Of a stretch of DNA of 64,000 nt, positions 54,461 through 63,328 are shown in pieces (the stretch's first letter is position 1; each line of letters opens with the position of its first letter). The notes under the pieces were generated by a model. The model made no database searches and was not told where the DNA came from. It worked only from the letters and a program-made list of their open reading frames with translations. The DNA is from Roseococcus microcysteis (lineage in GTDB: Bacteria > Pseudomonadota > Alphaproteobacteria > Acetobacterales > Acetobacteraceae): positions 1,674,001 to 1,738,000 of the forward strand of contig NZ_CP061718.1 in assembly GCF_014764365.1 (NCBI RefSeq). Direction: 5' to 3'. A program made the position numbers and the translations under genes.

Positions 54461-55591
54461 TCACTCCTTCGCGGCGGGCAGGCGCCAGACCAGCGCGGAA
54501 AGCCCCACGCAGCCCAACGCCAGCAGCCAGGGCAGGATGCGCGCCCCGGCCAGGTCGGCCGCCAGCCCGAGCAGGGCCGGCACCACCGCCACGCCCAGCA
54601 TGGCGGCGGAGACCTGGAACCCCACCGCCTGCGCCGCCGCCTGGGTGCCGAGGCGTGAGGGCGTCCGGGCCATCACCGTCGGATAGATCGGGGCAAGGGC
54701 CAGCGCCATCAACCCGAGTGCGGCGAAATCCGCCCAAGCCGTGGCCAGGAGCAGCGCCGCCAGCACGGTGACGGGGGTGAGAAGGCGCAGCAGAAGGTCC
54801 GCCCCCACCCGATCCACCACGAAGCCGAGGCCGATGCGCCCCGCCGTCAGCGCCGCGAAGAAGGTGGTGGCGGCCGCCGCGCCCTCGGCCGGGGTGGCGC
54901 CGCGCGCGGCGGTGAGGATGGTGGCGGCCCATTGCCCCGCCCCGGCCTCGATGCCGGTGTAGACGAAGAAGAGAACGATCTGCAGCCGCGCCACCGGGTG
55001 CCGCAGCACGGCCAGCGCCGAGAGGTCCGCCCCGCCCCCCTGGTGCCCGCCCGCATCCCAGCGCCGGCGCGTCAGCCCGAAGGCCAGTGACAGCGCGGCC
55101 AGCACGGCGCCCACCACAAGGTAGCCCGCCTGCCAGCCGAAGCCGCCCGCCAGCAGCAGCGCCGCCGCCAGCGGCCCCAGCGTGGCGCCGATGCCCCAGC
55201 ATCCGTGCAGCCAGTTGAGGTGGCGCGGCCGGAAGCGATGCGCGGCGAAGAGGTTCAGCGCCGCATCCACCGCGCCCCCGCCCATGCCCGCCAGCACGGA
55301 GAGCGCCACGAAGCCCCACCAGGGCGGCGCGAGCCCCTGCCCCAGGGCGGCCGTCGCGGTGGCCGCCAGGCTGACGGACAGCAGCAGCCCGATGCCCAGC
55401 CCCCGGATCAGCCGGGCCGCCAGCAGACCGGCCGTGATGTAGCCCGCCGCATTGGCGGCCAGCACGAGGCCCAGCCCCGCATTGGCTACGCCGAAATGCG
55501 GCTGCAATTCGGGCCAGAGGCTGCCGGGCAAAGGGTCCGGCAGGCCCAACCCGATGAAGGCGAGGAAGGCGAGGGCGAGTAGGGGCATCAC
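54461..55591 (-). CDS. Major facilitator superfamily transporter (FucP-like)
   Basis: A 376-residue carrier of about 12 helices. GLGLPDPLPGSLWPELQPHFG, GYITAGLLAARLIRG and NLFAAHRFRPRHLNWLHGCWGIGA resemble FucP/NarK-like MFS members with sugar or organic-solute substrates. It lacks obvious motif A charges. It lies 54 bp after the disrupted carbamoylase and a hairpin repeat. Confidence 0.87.
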   Translation of the reverse strand: MMPLLALAFLAFIGLGLPDPLPGSLWPELQPHFGVANAGLGLVLAANAAGYITAGLLAARLIRGLGIGLLLSVSLAATATAALGQGLAPPWWGFVALSVLAGMGGGAVDAALNLFAAHRFRPRHLNWLHGCWGIGATLGPLAAALLLAGGFGWQAGYLVVGAVLAALSLAFGLTRRRWDAGGHQGGGADLSALAVLRHPVARLQIVLFFVYTGIEAGAGQWAATILTAARGATPAEGAAAATTFFAALTAGRIGLGFVVDRVGADLLLRLLTPVTVLAALLLATAWADFAALGLMALALAPIYPTVMARTPSRLGTQAAAQAVGFQVSAAMLGVAVVPALLGLAADLAGARILPWLLALGCVGLSALVWRLPAAKE

Positions 55592-55595
55592 CTCA

Positions 55596-55644
55596 GCGTC
55601 CGATCGCCCCGGGCCCCGGGCCTGGGGCGTGAAGCGGCCGCGCG
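55596..55644. repeat. Single copy of the hairpin repeat with a fully different stem
   Basis: It begins GCGTCCGATCGCC and ends GGCGTGAAGCGGCCGCGCG, the same flanks as the units at 39304. The stem has changed to CGCCCCGGGCC/GGCCTGGGGCG, 11 pairs with one G-U, and the loop is 3 nt. It lies in the 54-bp gap between the carbamoylase stop and the MFS start. Confidence 0.8.
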
Positions 55645-55645
55645 A

Positions 55646-56845
55646 TCAAGTCCCCAGCGCTTTCTCCGCCGCGTCGGCCAGGATGCGGAGCGAAAGGACC
55701 AGATCCTCCTCCTTCGTGTCCTCGGCCCAATGGTGGCTGATGCCGCCAATGGAGGGCGTGAAGAGCATCGCCATGGGCATGATCTTCGCCACATGCTGCG
55801 CGTCATGGATGGCGCCGGAAGGCATGGGCTGCCATTGGCCATTGGCGTGGCGCGTCGCGGCCTCGCACAGCGCGCCGTGCAGCACGGGGTCGGCGATGGC
55901 CGGCGCCGAACGGCCCAGCCGTTCGATGCTGAGGGCGCAGCGGTCGCGCCGGTCCACCTCCTGCACGATGCGGTGCAGCAGAGTCTCCAGCCGGTCCAGC
56001 ACCTCCTCCGACAGGTCGCGGAACTGGAAGATCAGCTCCGCCCGGCCGGCGATGATGTGCGGCGCGTTGGGCTCCAGCACCACCCGGCCGCAGGTCCAGA
56101 CCGTGCGTTCGCCGATATGCATCGGGAATTGCTCGTCGATCAGCGCCAGCACGCGCATGGCGGCGACCGCGGCATCCTTGCGCTCGGCCATGGTGGTGCC
56201 GCCGGTGTGGTCCTACTGGCCGATGGCGGTGATCTTGAAATAGCGGATGCCGAAGATGCCGGTGACGACGCCGCTGCGCAGCCCCGCCTGTTCGAGCTGC
56301 GTGCCCTGCTCGATGTGCAGTTCCAGGAAGCCGCGATAGCGCGCGGGGTCGAGGCGCATCCGCGGCAGGCCCTCCAGCCCGGCCTCGCGCAGCGCCTCGC
56401 GCAGCGGCTTGCCTTCGGTGGCGTGGCGGGCGGCATCAATCTCGGCCTCCGTCACCTCGCCCACCATGGAGCGGCTGCCGAGGAAGCTGCCGTAATGGCC
56501 TTCCTCATCGGCGAAGGCGACCACGTCCACGGGCATGCCCGCGCGGGCCAGCGCCAGGCCCGCCAGCACGCCCAAGGCGCCGTCCAGCCAGCCGGCCTCG
56601 TTCTGCGTCTCGATATGGCTGCCGGCCAGCAGCTTCTTGCCCGGCCCGGGGTGGCGGCCCAGCACATTGCCGAGGCCGTCCATCTCCGGCTCCAGCCCCA
56701 CCTCGCGCATGCGGTCCATCAGCCAGTGGCGGCTTTCCATGTCCTGCGGCGTGTAGGTCGGGCGGTGGACGCCGGTCTTGAACTTGCCGATCTGCCGCAG
56801 CTCATGCAGGTCGGCCAGGAAGCGGGCGGTATCGGGCTCAGCCAC
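55646..56845 (-). pseudogene. Hydantoinase/carbamoylase-family amidase A, interrupted by an in-frame amber stop
   Basis: An M20-type amidohydrolase of about 399 residues. The N-terminal 210 residues (LAGSHIETQNEAGWLDGALGV, FADEEGHYGSFLGSRS, LHIEQGTQLEQ) end at TAG at 56213-56215. The same frame continues as DHTGGTTMAERKDA to the stop at 55646. The tandem paralogue has Gln at the stopped position, so a single C-to-T change (CAG to TAG) explains it. Everything else is intact. It would hydrolyse an N-carbamoyl-type amide if functional. Confidence 0.88.
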
Positions 56846-58036
56846 GGAGATAGGCCTCCGCCGCGTCCGCCATGATGCGGATGTTCAGCGCCAGATCCTC
56901 CTCCTTCGTGTCCTCGGCCCAATGGTGGCTGATGCCGCCGATGGAGGGCGTGAAGAGCATCGAGGCCGGCATGATGCGCGCCATGTATTGCGCGTCATGG
57001 CCCGCACCCGAGGGCATGTGCTGCCATTGCCCATTGGCGTGCTTGGTCGCGGCCTCGGCCAGTGCAGCCTGCATGGCGGGGTCGCAGGGGCGGGCTTGGA
57101 GCGGCTCATCGCCTCCAGCGTGGTGGTGGTGCGCTCGGTGCGGTTCATCTCCTGCACGATGCGGCGCAGGCATTCCTCCAGCCGTTCCAGCGTCGGCACG
57201 TCAATGTCGCGGAACTGGAACAGCACCTCGGCGCGGCCGGGGATGATGGAGGGCGCGCCGGGGTCCAGCGCGATGCGCCCGCAGGTCCAGACCGTGCGGG
57301 GCCCGCAGATCATGGGGAATTCGCGGTCCACGCGGGCCAGCAGCCGCACCGCCGTCAGGCCCGCATCCTTGCGTTCGGCCATGGTGGTGCCGCCGGCATG
57401 GTCCTGCATGCCTTCGATGACAAGGCGGAACTGCCAGATGGCGACGATGCCCGTCACCACGCCGGCGCGCAGCCCCTGGGATTCGAGCTGGGTTCCCTGC
57501 TCGATATGCATCTCGAAGAAGCCCTTGTAGCGGGACGGGTCCAGCTTCGGCCGCGGCAGGCCTTCAAGGCCCGCCTCGCGCAGCGCCTCGCGGAGCGGCT
57601 TGCCGTGGTAGCGGTTCTTCAGACCGTCGATCTCGCTGTCTTCCAGGATGCCGAGCAGCGAGCGGCTGCCGATGAAGCTGCCGTAGTGGCCCTCCTCATC
57701 GGCGAAGGCGACGACATCCACCGGCAGCCCGGCGCGGGCAAGCGCGACACCCGCCATCACACCCAGCGCGCCATCCAGCCAGCCGGCCTGATTCTGGCTT
57801 TCGATATGGCTGCCCACCAGCAGATGCGGACCCGGCCCGGGGTGGCGGCCGAAGACATTGCCGATGCCGTCCATGCTGGGCTCCAGCCCCACCTCGCGCA
57901 TGCGGTCCATCAGCCAGCGGCGGCTTTCCATGTCCTCGGGCGAGAAGGTGGGGCGGTGCACGCCGGTCTTGTAGGCCCCGATCTTCCGAAGCTCGTTCAG
58001 GTCCTTGAGGAACCGTTCCGTGTCCACCTGCGCCAT
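56838..58036 (-). pseudogene. Hydantoinase/carbamoylase-family amidase B, interrupted by a -1 frameshift
   Basis: A paralogue of amidase A, with the start MAQVDTERFLKDL at 58036. The metal site is VGSHIESQNQAGWLDGALGV, followed by FADEEGHYGSFIGSRS, MHIEQGTQLE and MQDHAGGTTMAERKDAG. At about 57090 the frame is lost. Adding one C to the four-base run at 57087-57090 joins EAMSRSKPAP to DPAMQAALAEAATKHANGQ and gives 399 residues, the same length as amidase A. It overlaps amidase A by 8 nt. Confidence 0.88.
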
Positions 58037-58110
58037 GCCGCACCCCTTTCGCGAAGCGGGCGAGGATAGGCCATGATGCGAGGGCGGCAATGGGCCGCGA
58101 GGGGGGCGAC

Positions 58111-58500
58111 ATGTCCGAGATCACCCGTTTTGCCACGCCTTTGGGCGGGCGTGCCTATCCGCCGTTCTCCATGGCCGTGCGGCATGGCGGCACGCTGTAT
58201 GTCTCGGGGCTGGGGCCGGTGGACCCGCAGGGGAACATCGCGCGCGGGGATTTCGCCGCGCAGTTCGACCAGGTGATCCGCAACCTGCACGCCATCCTGG
58301 CCGAGGCCGGCACGGATATGACGCGTGTGCTCAAGACCAGCGTGCTGCTGGTGCGCGCGACCGACGTGCCGGAGATGAACCGCCTCTATGCGGCGGCCTT
58401 CGACGCGGCGCACCTGCCGGCGCGCACCACCAGCGTGGTGGCGGCACTCCCGGTGCCGGACTTCCTGCTGGAGATCGAGGCGATCGTGGCGGTGGGGTGA
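58111..58500 (+). CDS. RidA family protein
   Basis: A 129-residue trimeric protein of the YjgF/UK114 group. GGTLYVSGLGPVDPQGN, the conserved Arg in LPARTTSVVA and LEIEAIVA near the end match RidA. RidA deaminates reactive enamine/imine intermediates. Start ATG 58111 follows a GAGGGG site; the in-frame ATG 58090 is an alternative. It is divergent from amidase B. Confidence 0.9.
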   Translation: MSEITRFATPLGGRAYPPFSMAVRHGGTLYVSGLGPVDPQGNIARGDFAAQFDQVIRNLHAILAEAGTDMTRVLKTSVLLVRATDVPEMNRLYAAAFDAAHLPARTTSVVAALPVPDFLLEIEAIVAVG

Positions 58501-58506
58501 GGCCTC

Positions 58507-58537
58507 TTGATCTTCCCATTATGGGAAGCTCCATGCT
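58507..58537 (+). promoter_or_regulatory. CueR/MerR-type operator-promoter in front of copC
   Basis: A perfect dyad CTTCCCATTATGGGAAG at 58512-58528 is centred on one base, with CTTCC and GGAAG separated by 7 bp as in CueR sites. It is bracketed by TTGATC (-35, 58507-58512) and CATGCT (-10, 58532-58537) with a 19-bp spacer, the elongated spacing MerR-family activators need. No merR-type gene is in the window. Confidence 0.6.
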
Positions 58538-58543
58538 GATCAG

Positions 58544-58936
58544 ATGATTCGTTTTCGAGCCTTTGGCATGCCCCCGATGCGACGCCGCCTCGCGCTGCTC
58601 GGCCTTGCCGCCACGCCCTTGGCGCTGCCCGCGGCGGCGCATTCCGAACTGCGGCGCAGCGTGCCCGCCGCGGGCGCCGTGCTTGACCGCGCGCCGGAGC
58701 GGATCGAACTGCATTTCAGCGAAAGGGTGCAGTTGACCGCGCTGCGCCTGCGCCGCGCCGACAACGTCGAAATCCCGCTGCCGCGCCGCCCCATCCGGCC
58801 GGAGCGCACCGAGATCATCGCCCTGCCGCCGCTGGAACCCGGCGAGTATCGGGCCGAATGGCGCATCATCTCGGCCGATGGGCATCCGGTCGGCGGGGTC
58901 ATTCCCTTCCGGGTGGCGGGGACGCGCCAGCCATGA
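58544..58936 (+). CDS. copC: Copper resistance protein CopC
   Basis: A 130-residue periplasmic cupredoxin-fold copper carrier. A signal peptide ends at about PAAA before His33 (HSELRRSVPAAGA), which would be the mature N-terminal copper ligand. The second ligand site is DGHPVGG (His114). The Met-rich loop of the plasmid type is absent, so it is the Cu(II)-only form. ATG 58544 sits about 7 nt after the proposed -10, so its mRNA could be leaderless; ATG 58568 or 58577 are alternatives. It overlaps copD by 4 nt. Confidence 0.92.
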   Translation: MIRFRAFGMPPMRRRLALLGLAATPLALPAAAHSELRRSVPAAGAVLDRAPERIELHFSERVQLTALRLRRADNVEIPLPRRPIRPERTEIIALPPLEPGEYRAEWRIISADGHPVGGVIPFRVAGTRQP

Positions 58937-59841
58937 TCCTGGAGTATCTCCAGCCGGACCCTTCGCTGCTGGATGGCCTGACCGTCCTGCTGCGCGGCGC
59001 CCAGCATGCGGCCACGCTGGGAGCGGCGGGCCTCGTCATCTTCGCGCTGGGCTTTGGCCATCGGCTGGATGGGACGGAAGCCGCGCGGCTGCGGCGCACG
59101 GTGCTGGCGGCCATCGGGGCCGGCCTCGCGCTATCGGTGCTGGCGCTGGTCCTGCGGGTGCTCGTGCTGACCGCGGGGGCGAGTGCCACCGACCCCGATG
59201 TCTGGGCGGCCGTCCTGCGCTCGCGCATCGGGGATGCCTTCTGGCTGCGCGGCGCGGGGCTGGTGCTGCTCGCGGCGGTGGCCTTGCCTTGGCGGGTGGG
59301 TCCGGCGGTCGCGGCGGTGGGGGCGGCGCTGGTCGTGGGGTCCTATGCCGCGATGGGCCATTCCACCCTCTACGGCCCACGGCAGGAAATCGTGGCGCTG
59401 CTGGTGCTGCACCTCGTGGTCGTGGCCTTCTGGGTGGGTTCGCTGCCGCCCCTGCTCTGGGTGGCAGGGCGACCGGATGGCGCGGCGGCGGCCGTGCTCG
59501 TGCGGGATTGGAGCCGGGCCGCGACCCTGGCCGTGCTGGCCATGCTCGTCACCGGCATGCTGCTGACCTGGTATCTGACCCTTCGCCTCGACCGCATCCT
59601 GGACGCCTGGCATGGCTGGGCGCTGCTGGCCAAGACGCTGGCGGTGCTGGCGGCGCTGGCGCTGGCCGGGTGGAACCGTCTGCGCCACACGCCGGCCCTG
59701 GCACGCGGCGAGGCGGGCGCCGGCGCGCGGCTGGCGGGCGCCATCCGCGTCGAGATGGTCTTCATCCTGCTGGCCTTCTGGGCGGCGGCCGAGATGGTCT
59801 CGGTCCATCCCGTGGATTACGGCCACCGCCTGCCAGGCTGA
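58933..59841 (+). CDS. copD: Copper resistance membrane protein CopD
   Basis: A 302-residue protein of about eight membrane helices. LLRGAQHAATLGAAGLVIF, AMGHSTLYGPRQEIVALLVLHLVVVAFWVGSLPPLLW and GMLLTWYLTLRLD carry the conserved His and Trp residues of CopD. It is thought to take copper from CopC into or across the inner membrane. The start overlaps the copC stop by 4 nt (ATGA). Confidence 0.92.
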   Translation: MILEYLQPDPSLLDGLTVLLRGAQHAATLGAAGLVIFALGFGHRLDGTEAARLRRTVLAAIGAGLALSVLALVLRVLVLTAGASATDPDVWAAVLRSRIGDAFWLRGAGLVLLAAVALPWRVGPAVAAVGAALVVGSYAAMGHSTLYGPRQEIVALLVLHLVVVAFWVGSLPPLLWVAGRPDGAAAAVLVRDWSRAATLAVLAMLVTGMLLTWYLTLRLDRILDAWHGWALLAKTLAVLAALALAGWNRLRHTPALARGEAGAGARLAGAIRVEMVFILLAFWAAAEMVSVHPVDYGHRLPG

Positions 59842-59845
59842 CGCG

Positions 59846-60607
59846 CTACAGCGTCAGCCCGCCATCCACCACCACCGTCTGCCCCGTCACCATCGCGGCC
59901 CCGGCGAGCAGGAAGACCATGACCTCGGCCAAATCCTCCGGCTCGCAGCGCCGCTTCAGCACGGCCTTGTCGATCGAGGTGGCGCGCTGCTCATTGGTCC
60001 ATTCGATCTGCCAGGTGGAGTTCACCGCACCCGGCGCGATGGCGTTCACCCGCACCTCCGGCCCCAGCCCGCGCGCGAGGTTCTTGGTCAGCGAGATCAC
60101 GCCTGCCTTGGTCGCCCCATAGGCCATGGAGGAGCCGGGCGAATTGATCCCGGCGATGGACGCCACGGAGACGATGGCCCCACCCGTCTTCTTCAGATGC
60201 GGCGCGGCCGCCTTGGAACAGCGGAAGACGCCCAGCAGGTTCACCTCGATCACCGCCTCCCACAATTCCTCGGTGATGCGGTCGAGCGCGGTGGGCGGGA
60301 TGGAGGCGCGGGTGCCCGGCGTGCCGGCATTGTTCACGAGGTAATCGAGGCGCCCGAGATCGGCCACCGCCTGTTCCACCATGCGCGGGCCATCCGCCGC
60401 ATCGCCGACATTGCCGGGGGCGGAGAGCACGTCCATTCCCTCGGCCCGCAGCGCCTCCACCACCTCCGGCCCGCGCGGGTCGTCGGCCAAATGGTTGATG
60501 GCGACCTTGCAGCCGCCCTTCGCCAGCATCCGCACGGTGGCGAGGCCGATGCCCGAGGCACCCCCCGTCACCAGCGCCGCCTTGCCCTTGAGGTCATAGG
60601 TGATCAT
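59846..60607 (-). CDS. Short-chain dehydrogenase/reductase
   Basis: A 253-residue canonical SDR. Cofactor motif ALVTGGASGIGLA, NNAGTPGTRA, and the catalytic set VSVASIAG followed by YGATKAG (Ser-Tyr-Lys) are intact; the C-terminal TGQTVVVDGG is usual. It oxidises a hydroxy group, substrate unknown. Start 60607 overlaps the 3-hydroxyacyl-CoA dehydrogenase stop by 4 nt, so it is the last gene of a catabolic operon. Confidence 0.93.
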   Translation of the reverse strand: MITYDLKGKAALVTGGASGIGLATVRMLAKGGCKVAINHLADDPRGPEVVEALRAEGMDVLSAPGNVGDAADGPRMVEQAVADLGRLDYLVNNAGTPGTRASIPPTALDRITEELWEAVIEVNLLGVFRCSKAAAPHLKKTGGAIVSVASIAGINSPGSSMAYGATKAGVISLTKNLARGLGPEVRVNAIAPGAVNSTWQIEWTNEQRATSIDKAVLKRRCEPEDLAEVMVFLLAGAAMVTGQTVVVDGGLTL

Positions 60608-61584
60608 GCGTCATTCGCCTTCATGCCACGTCCCGCCATGAAGCCGATCTGCCGCATGGCCTTCTTGAGCGCGATGAGCTTGGCATCGCGTTCCTCGAAC
60701 AGTTCCGCGGGCGCGCGCCCGCCCCAGTCGTAGTAACCGCGCCCGCCCATGACACCCGTATCCCCGCGCGCGATCAGCGCATCCATGCTGCGGCTGTGGT
60801 CGGTCTCGGGCGGGGGCGTGTACATCTTGTTGCGGAAGGTGTGCTGCAGCAGCGGCAGGCCCGTGAAATCCGCCTTGGCCATGATGCCAATGATCATGAA
60901 GCGCAGCGCGATGCCATGGATGGCGCTGTCATCGATGTCCTGCGCGGTGGCATAGCCCTCATCAATGAGGAACTGCACCTCGTTCTGGAAGGCGGCCTGG
61001 ATGCGGTTCGCGATGTAGCCGGGGATGAACTTCTTCAGGACGATGGGCACCTTGCCCATGGCCTCGATGGCCTCCTTCACGGTCGCCATCGCCTCCGGCT
61101 CGCATTCGGGGCTGGCCACCAGATCCACCAGGTCCACCAGGTAAGGCGGCGTGTACCAATGCGCGATCAGCGCGCGCTTCAGGCGATGCGGCGGCATCAG
61201 CGGAAACACGTCGAGGTAGCTGGTGTTGCTGGCCCAGATGGCGTCCGGCGGCGCGCAGGCGTCGAGCTGCGCGTAGAGCGTCCGCTTGGCCTCGGGGTTT
61301 TCCACGATGGCCTCGATGATGAGCTCCGCGCCCTCCACCGTCTCCGCAAGGTCCGCGTGGCAGGTGCAGATTTGCGCCAGCTGTTCCGGCCCCATGCCCG
61401 CCGGGGCCTCGCCCATGGCGGTCAGGGTGGTCAGCGCCTTGGCCATCAGCTCCGGCGCGCGGGCGAGCGTCTCGGCATGGGAATCGGTCAGGCGGACGCT
61501 GTGCCCGCCCATGGCGAAGACCAGGGCCAGCGCATGGCCCATCGTGCCGGCGCCCAGCACCGCCACGCGCATCTGTCGGCTCAT
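60604..61584 (-). CDS. 3-hydroxyacyl-CoA dehydrogenase family protein
   Basis: A 326-residue protein. The Rossmann motif is VAVLGAGTMGHALALVFAMGG; ASNTSYLDV follows, the catalytic His lies in IAHWYTPPYLVDL, and IPGYIANRIQAAFQNE starts the C-terminal helical domain. Start 61584 was chosen as it begins MSRQMRVAVLG. The single-domain form suggests a dedicated catabolic step rather than the main beta-oxidation complex. It lies 16 bp after the ThDP enzyme. Confidence 0.93.
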   Translation of the reverse strand: MSRQMRVAVLGAGTMGHALALVFAMGGHSVRLTDSHAETLARAPELMAKALTTLTAMGEAPAGMGPEQLAQICTCHADLAETVEGAELIIEAIVENPEAKRTLYAQLDACAPPDAIWASNTSYLDVFPLMPPHRLKRALIAHWYTPPYLVDLVDLVASPECEPEAMATVKEAIEAMGKVPIVLKKFIPGYIANRIQAAFQNEVQFLIDEGYATAQDIDDSAIHGIALRFMIIGIMAKADFTGLPLLQHTFRNKMYTPPPETDHSRSMDALIARGDTGVMGGRGYYDWGGRAPAELFEERDAKLIALKKAMRQIGFMAGRGMKANDA

Positions 61585-61600
61585 CTTAATTCTCCGCGAT

Positions 61601-63259
61601 TCAAGAGGGTGGGGTCCAGGGTTCGGGGGCGCGGAAATCAATGCCGGTGGCGACATCCACCACCACCGGCGCCTCCATGGCGATGGCCCGGCGCAAGGCT
61701 GGGCCGATGGCGTCCGGCGTCTCGACGCGGATGCCAGTGACGCCGAATTCCTCCGCCACGCGGGCGAAGTTGGTGGGGCCGAAGCGCAGCACCTGCTCCG
61801 CCGCCACGGGCCGGTTGCCGGCCTGCTTGAGGTAGTTGGGCCAGCCCTGGCCGAAGCCCGAATTGTTGTTCACCACCAGCACCACGCCGATGCCCCGCCG
61901 CCGCGCCGTCTCCAGCTCGGTGAGGTGGTAGTAGAGCGCGCCATCGCCCGAGAAGCACACCACCTTGCGATGGGGCGCGGCGCATTTGGCCCCCAGCGCG
62001 GCGGGGAAGGACCAGCCCAGCGAGCCCGCCGCGCGCAGGTAGGACTGTCCCGCGCCGTTCAGCTCCACCAGATTGCCGGTCCAGATGCCCGAATAGCCCG
62101 TATCGGCCACCAGGATGCCGTCTTCGGGCAAGGCCGCGCTGATCTCGGCGCAGAGCCGGGCCGGGTCTATGGGCGCGTCATTGGAGGCCATGCGCGGCGC
62201 CATCGCCGCGCGCCATTCGCGCATGGCGGTCGCGGCGCGCAGCGCGTAGCCACCATCACGCTCCGGCCGGCCGATCAGCGTGTTGAGCGCGGCCAGGCTC
62301 AGCTTCGGGTCGCCGCACAGCGCATGTTCCAGCGCGTAGCTGCGCTCGAACTCCAGCGGGTCGGCGTCGAGCTGGATGCAGCGCCGGCCCAGGCGCGGCG
62401 TGCGCCAATAGTTCGTCAGCATGTCCGAGGTGTCGGCGCCGATGAAGAAGACCAGCTCCGCCTCATCCACCACCGCGTTCGCCGGTGGGCCGGCATAGGC
62501 GCCCAGCACGCCCAGATGCAGCGGGTGGCGCGTCGGCACGATGCCCCGCGCGCCGAGGGAAAGCGCGATCGGCGCCTGCAAGGCCTCGGCCAGCGCCAGC
62601 AATTCCGGGCCGCAGCCCGAGAGCAGCGCGCCCTCGCCCACCACCAGCGCCACGCGCTTCGCGCCCAGCAGCAGCGCGGCCGCACGGTCCAGCCCATCGG
62701 CGATGGAGCGATGGCGCGGGGCGCGCCAATCGGCCAGTTCCAGCGGCGCGTCCGTGATCTCGCCGCGCTCGATCACCTCGCCCATCAGCCCGTGCAGATC
62801 GAGATGCGCGGGGCGCGGCGGCGGCGCCAGCATGGCGGACCAGGCCTGTCGCAGTTGGCGCGGGAAATCCTCCGCGCGCTCCACCAGCGCCGCGTGCTTC
62901 GTCACCGCCTGGAAGAGCGGCCCATGCGGCAATTCCTGATAGGCGTTGCGGTGTTGGTGGCCGAGCGGCTTGCGCCCCGTCAGCGCCAGCACCGGCGCGC
63001 GGCCGAGATAGGCATCCTGCAACCCGGCCGCGAGGTTCGCCGCCCCGACCGCCTGCGCCGCCACGACACCCGGCCGGCCGGCGATGCGCGCATAGCCATC
63101 GGCCATGTAGGCGGCGGATTTCTCGGCATGGGCGAGGACGGGCTGCACGCCCACCCGTTCCAGCGCCAGCAGCGTCCGCCGCAGCACCGCATCCACGAAG
63201 AAGAAATGCGAGACGCCCGACCCTCGCAATGACCGGGCGAGCCATTCGGCCCCTTCCAT
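61601..63259 (-). CDS. Thiamine diphosphate-dependent enzyme (acetolactate synthase-like)
   Basis: A 552-residue enzyme with the three ThDP domains in order. The catalytic Glu46 is in LAHAEKSAAYMADGYAR, the middle domain spans about 185-330, and the ThDP/Mg motif GDG...NNN is at about 438-466. It resembles acetolactate synthase, oxalyl-CoA decarboxylase or benzaldehyde lyase-like proteins. Its position beside hydroxyacyl-CoA dehydrogenase suggests a decarboxylase or lyase in ketoacid catabolism, by inference. Confidence 0.92.
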   Translation of the reverse strand: MEGAEWLARSLRGSGVSHFFFVDAVLRRTLLALERVGVQPVLAHAEKSAAYMADGYARIAGRPGVVAAQAVGAANLAAGLQDAYLGRAPVLALTGRKPLGHQHRNAYQELPHGPLFQAVTKHAALVERAEDFPRQLRQAWSAMLAPPPRPAHLDLHGLMGEVIERGEITDAPLELADWRAPRHRSIADGLDRAAALLLGAKRVALVVGEGALLSGCGPELLALAEALQAPIALSLGARGIVPTRHPLHLGVLGAYAGPPANAVVDEAELVFFIGADTSDMLTNYWRTPRLGRRCIQLDADPLEFERSYALEHALCGDPKLSLAALNTLIGRPERDGGYALRAATAMREWRAAMAPRMASNDAPIDPARLCAEISAALPEDGILVADTGYSGIWTGNLVELNGAGQSYLRAAGSLGWSFPAALGAKCAAPHRKVVCFSGDGALYYHLTELETARRRGIGVVLVVNNNSGFGQGWPNYLKQAGNRPVAAEQVLRFGPTNFARVAEEFGVTGIRVETPDAIGPALRRAIAMEAPVVVDVATGIDFRAPEPWTPPS

Positions 63260-63328
63260 CCGCTTCCCCCTTCCTTGACGGGAAGGAGGGTCGCGCGGGG
63301 GGCCCGCCCGGTCAATCCGCGGGCAGCT

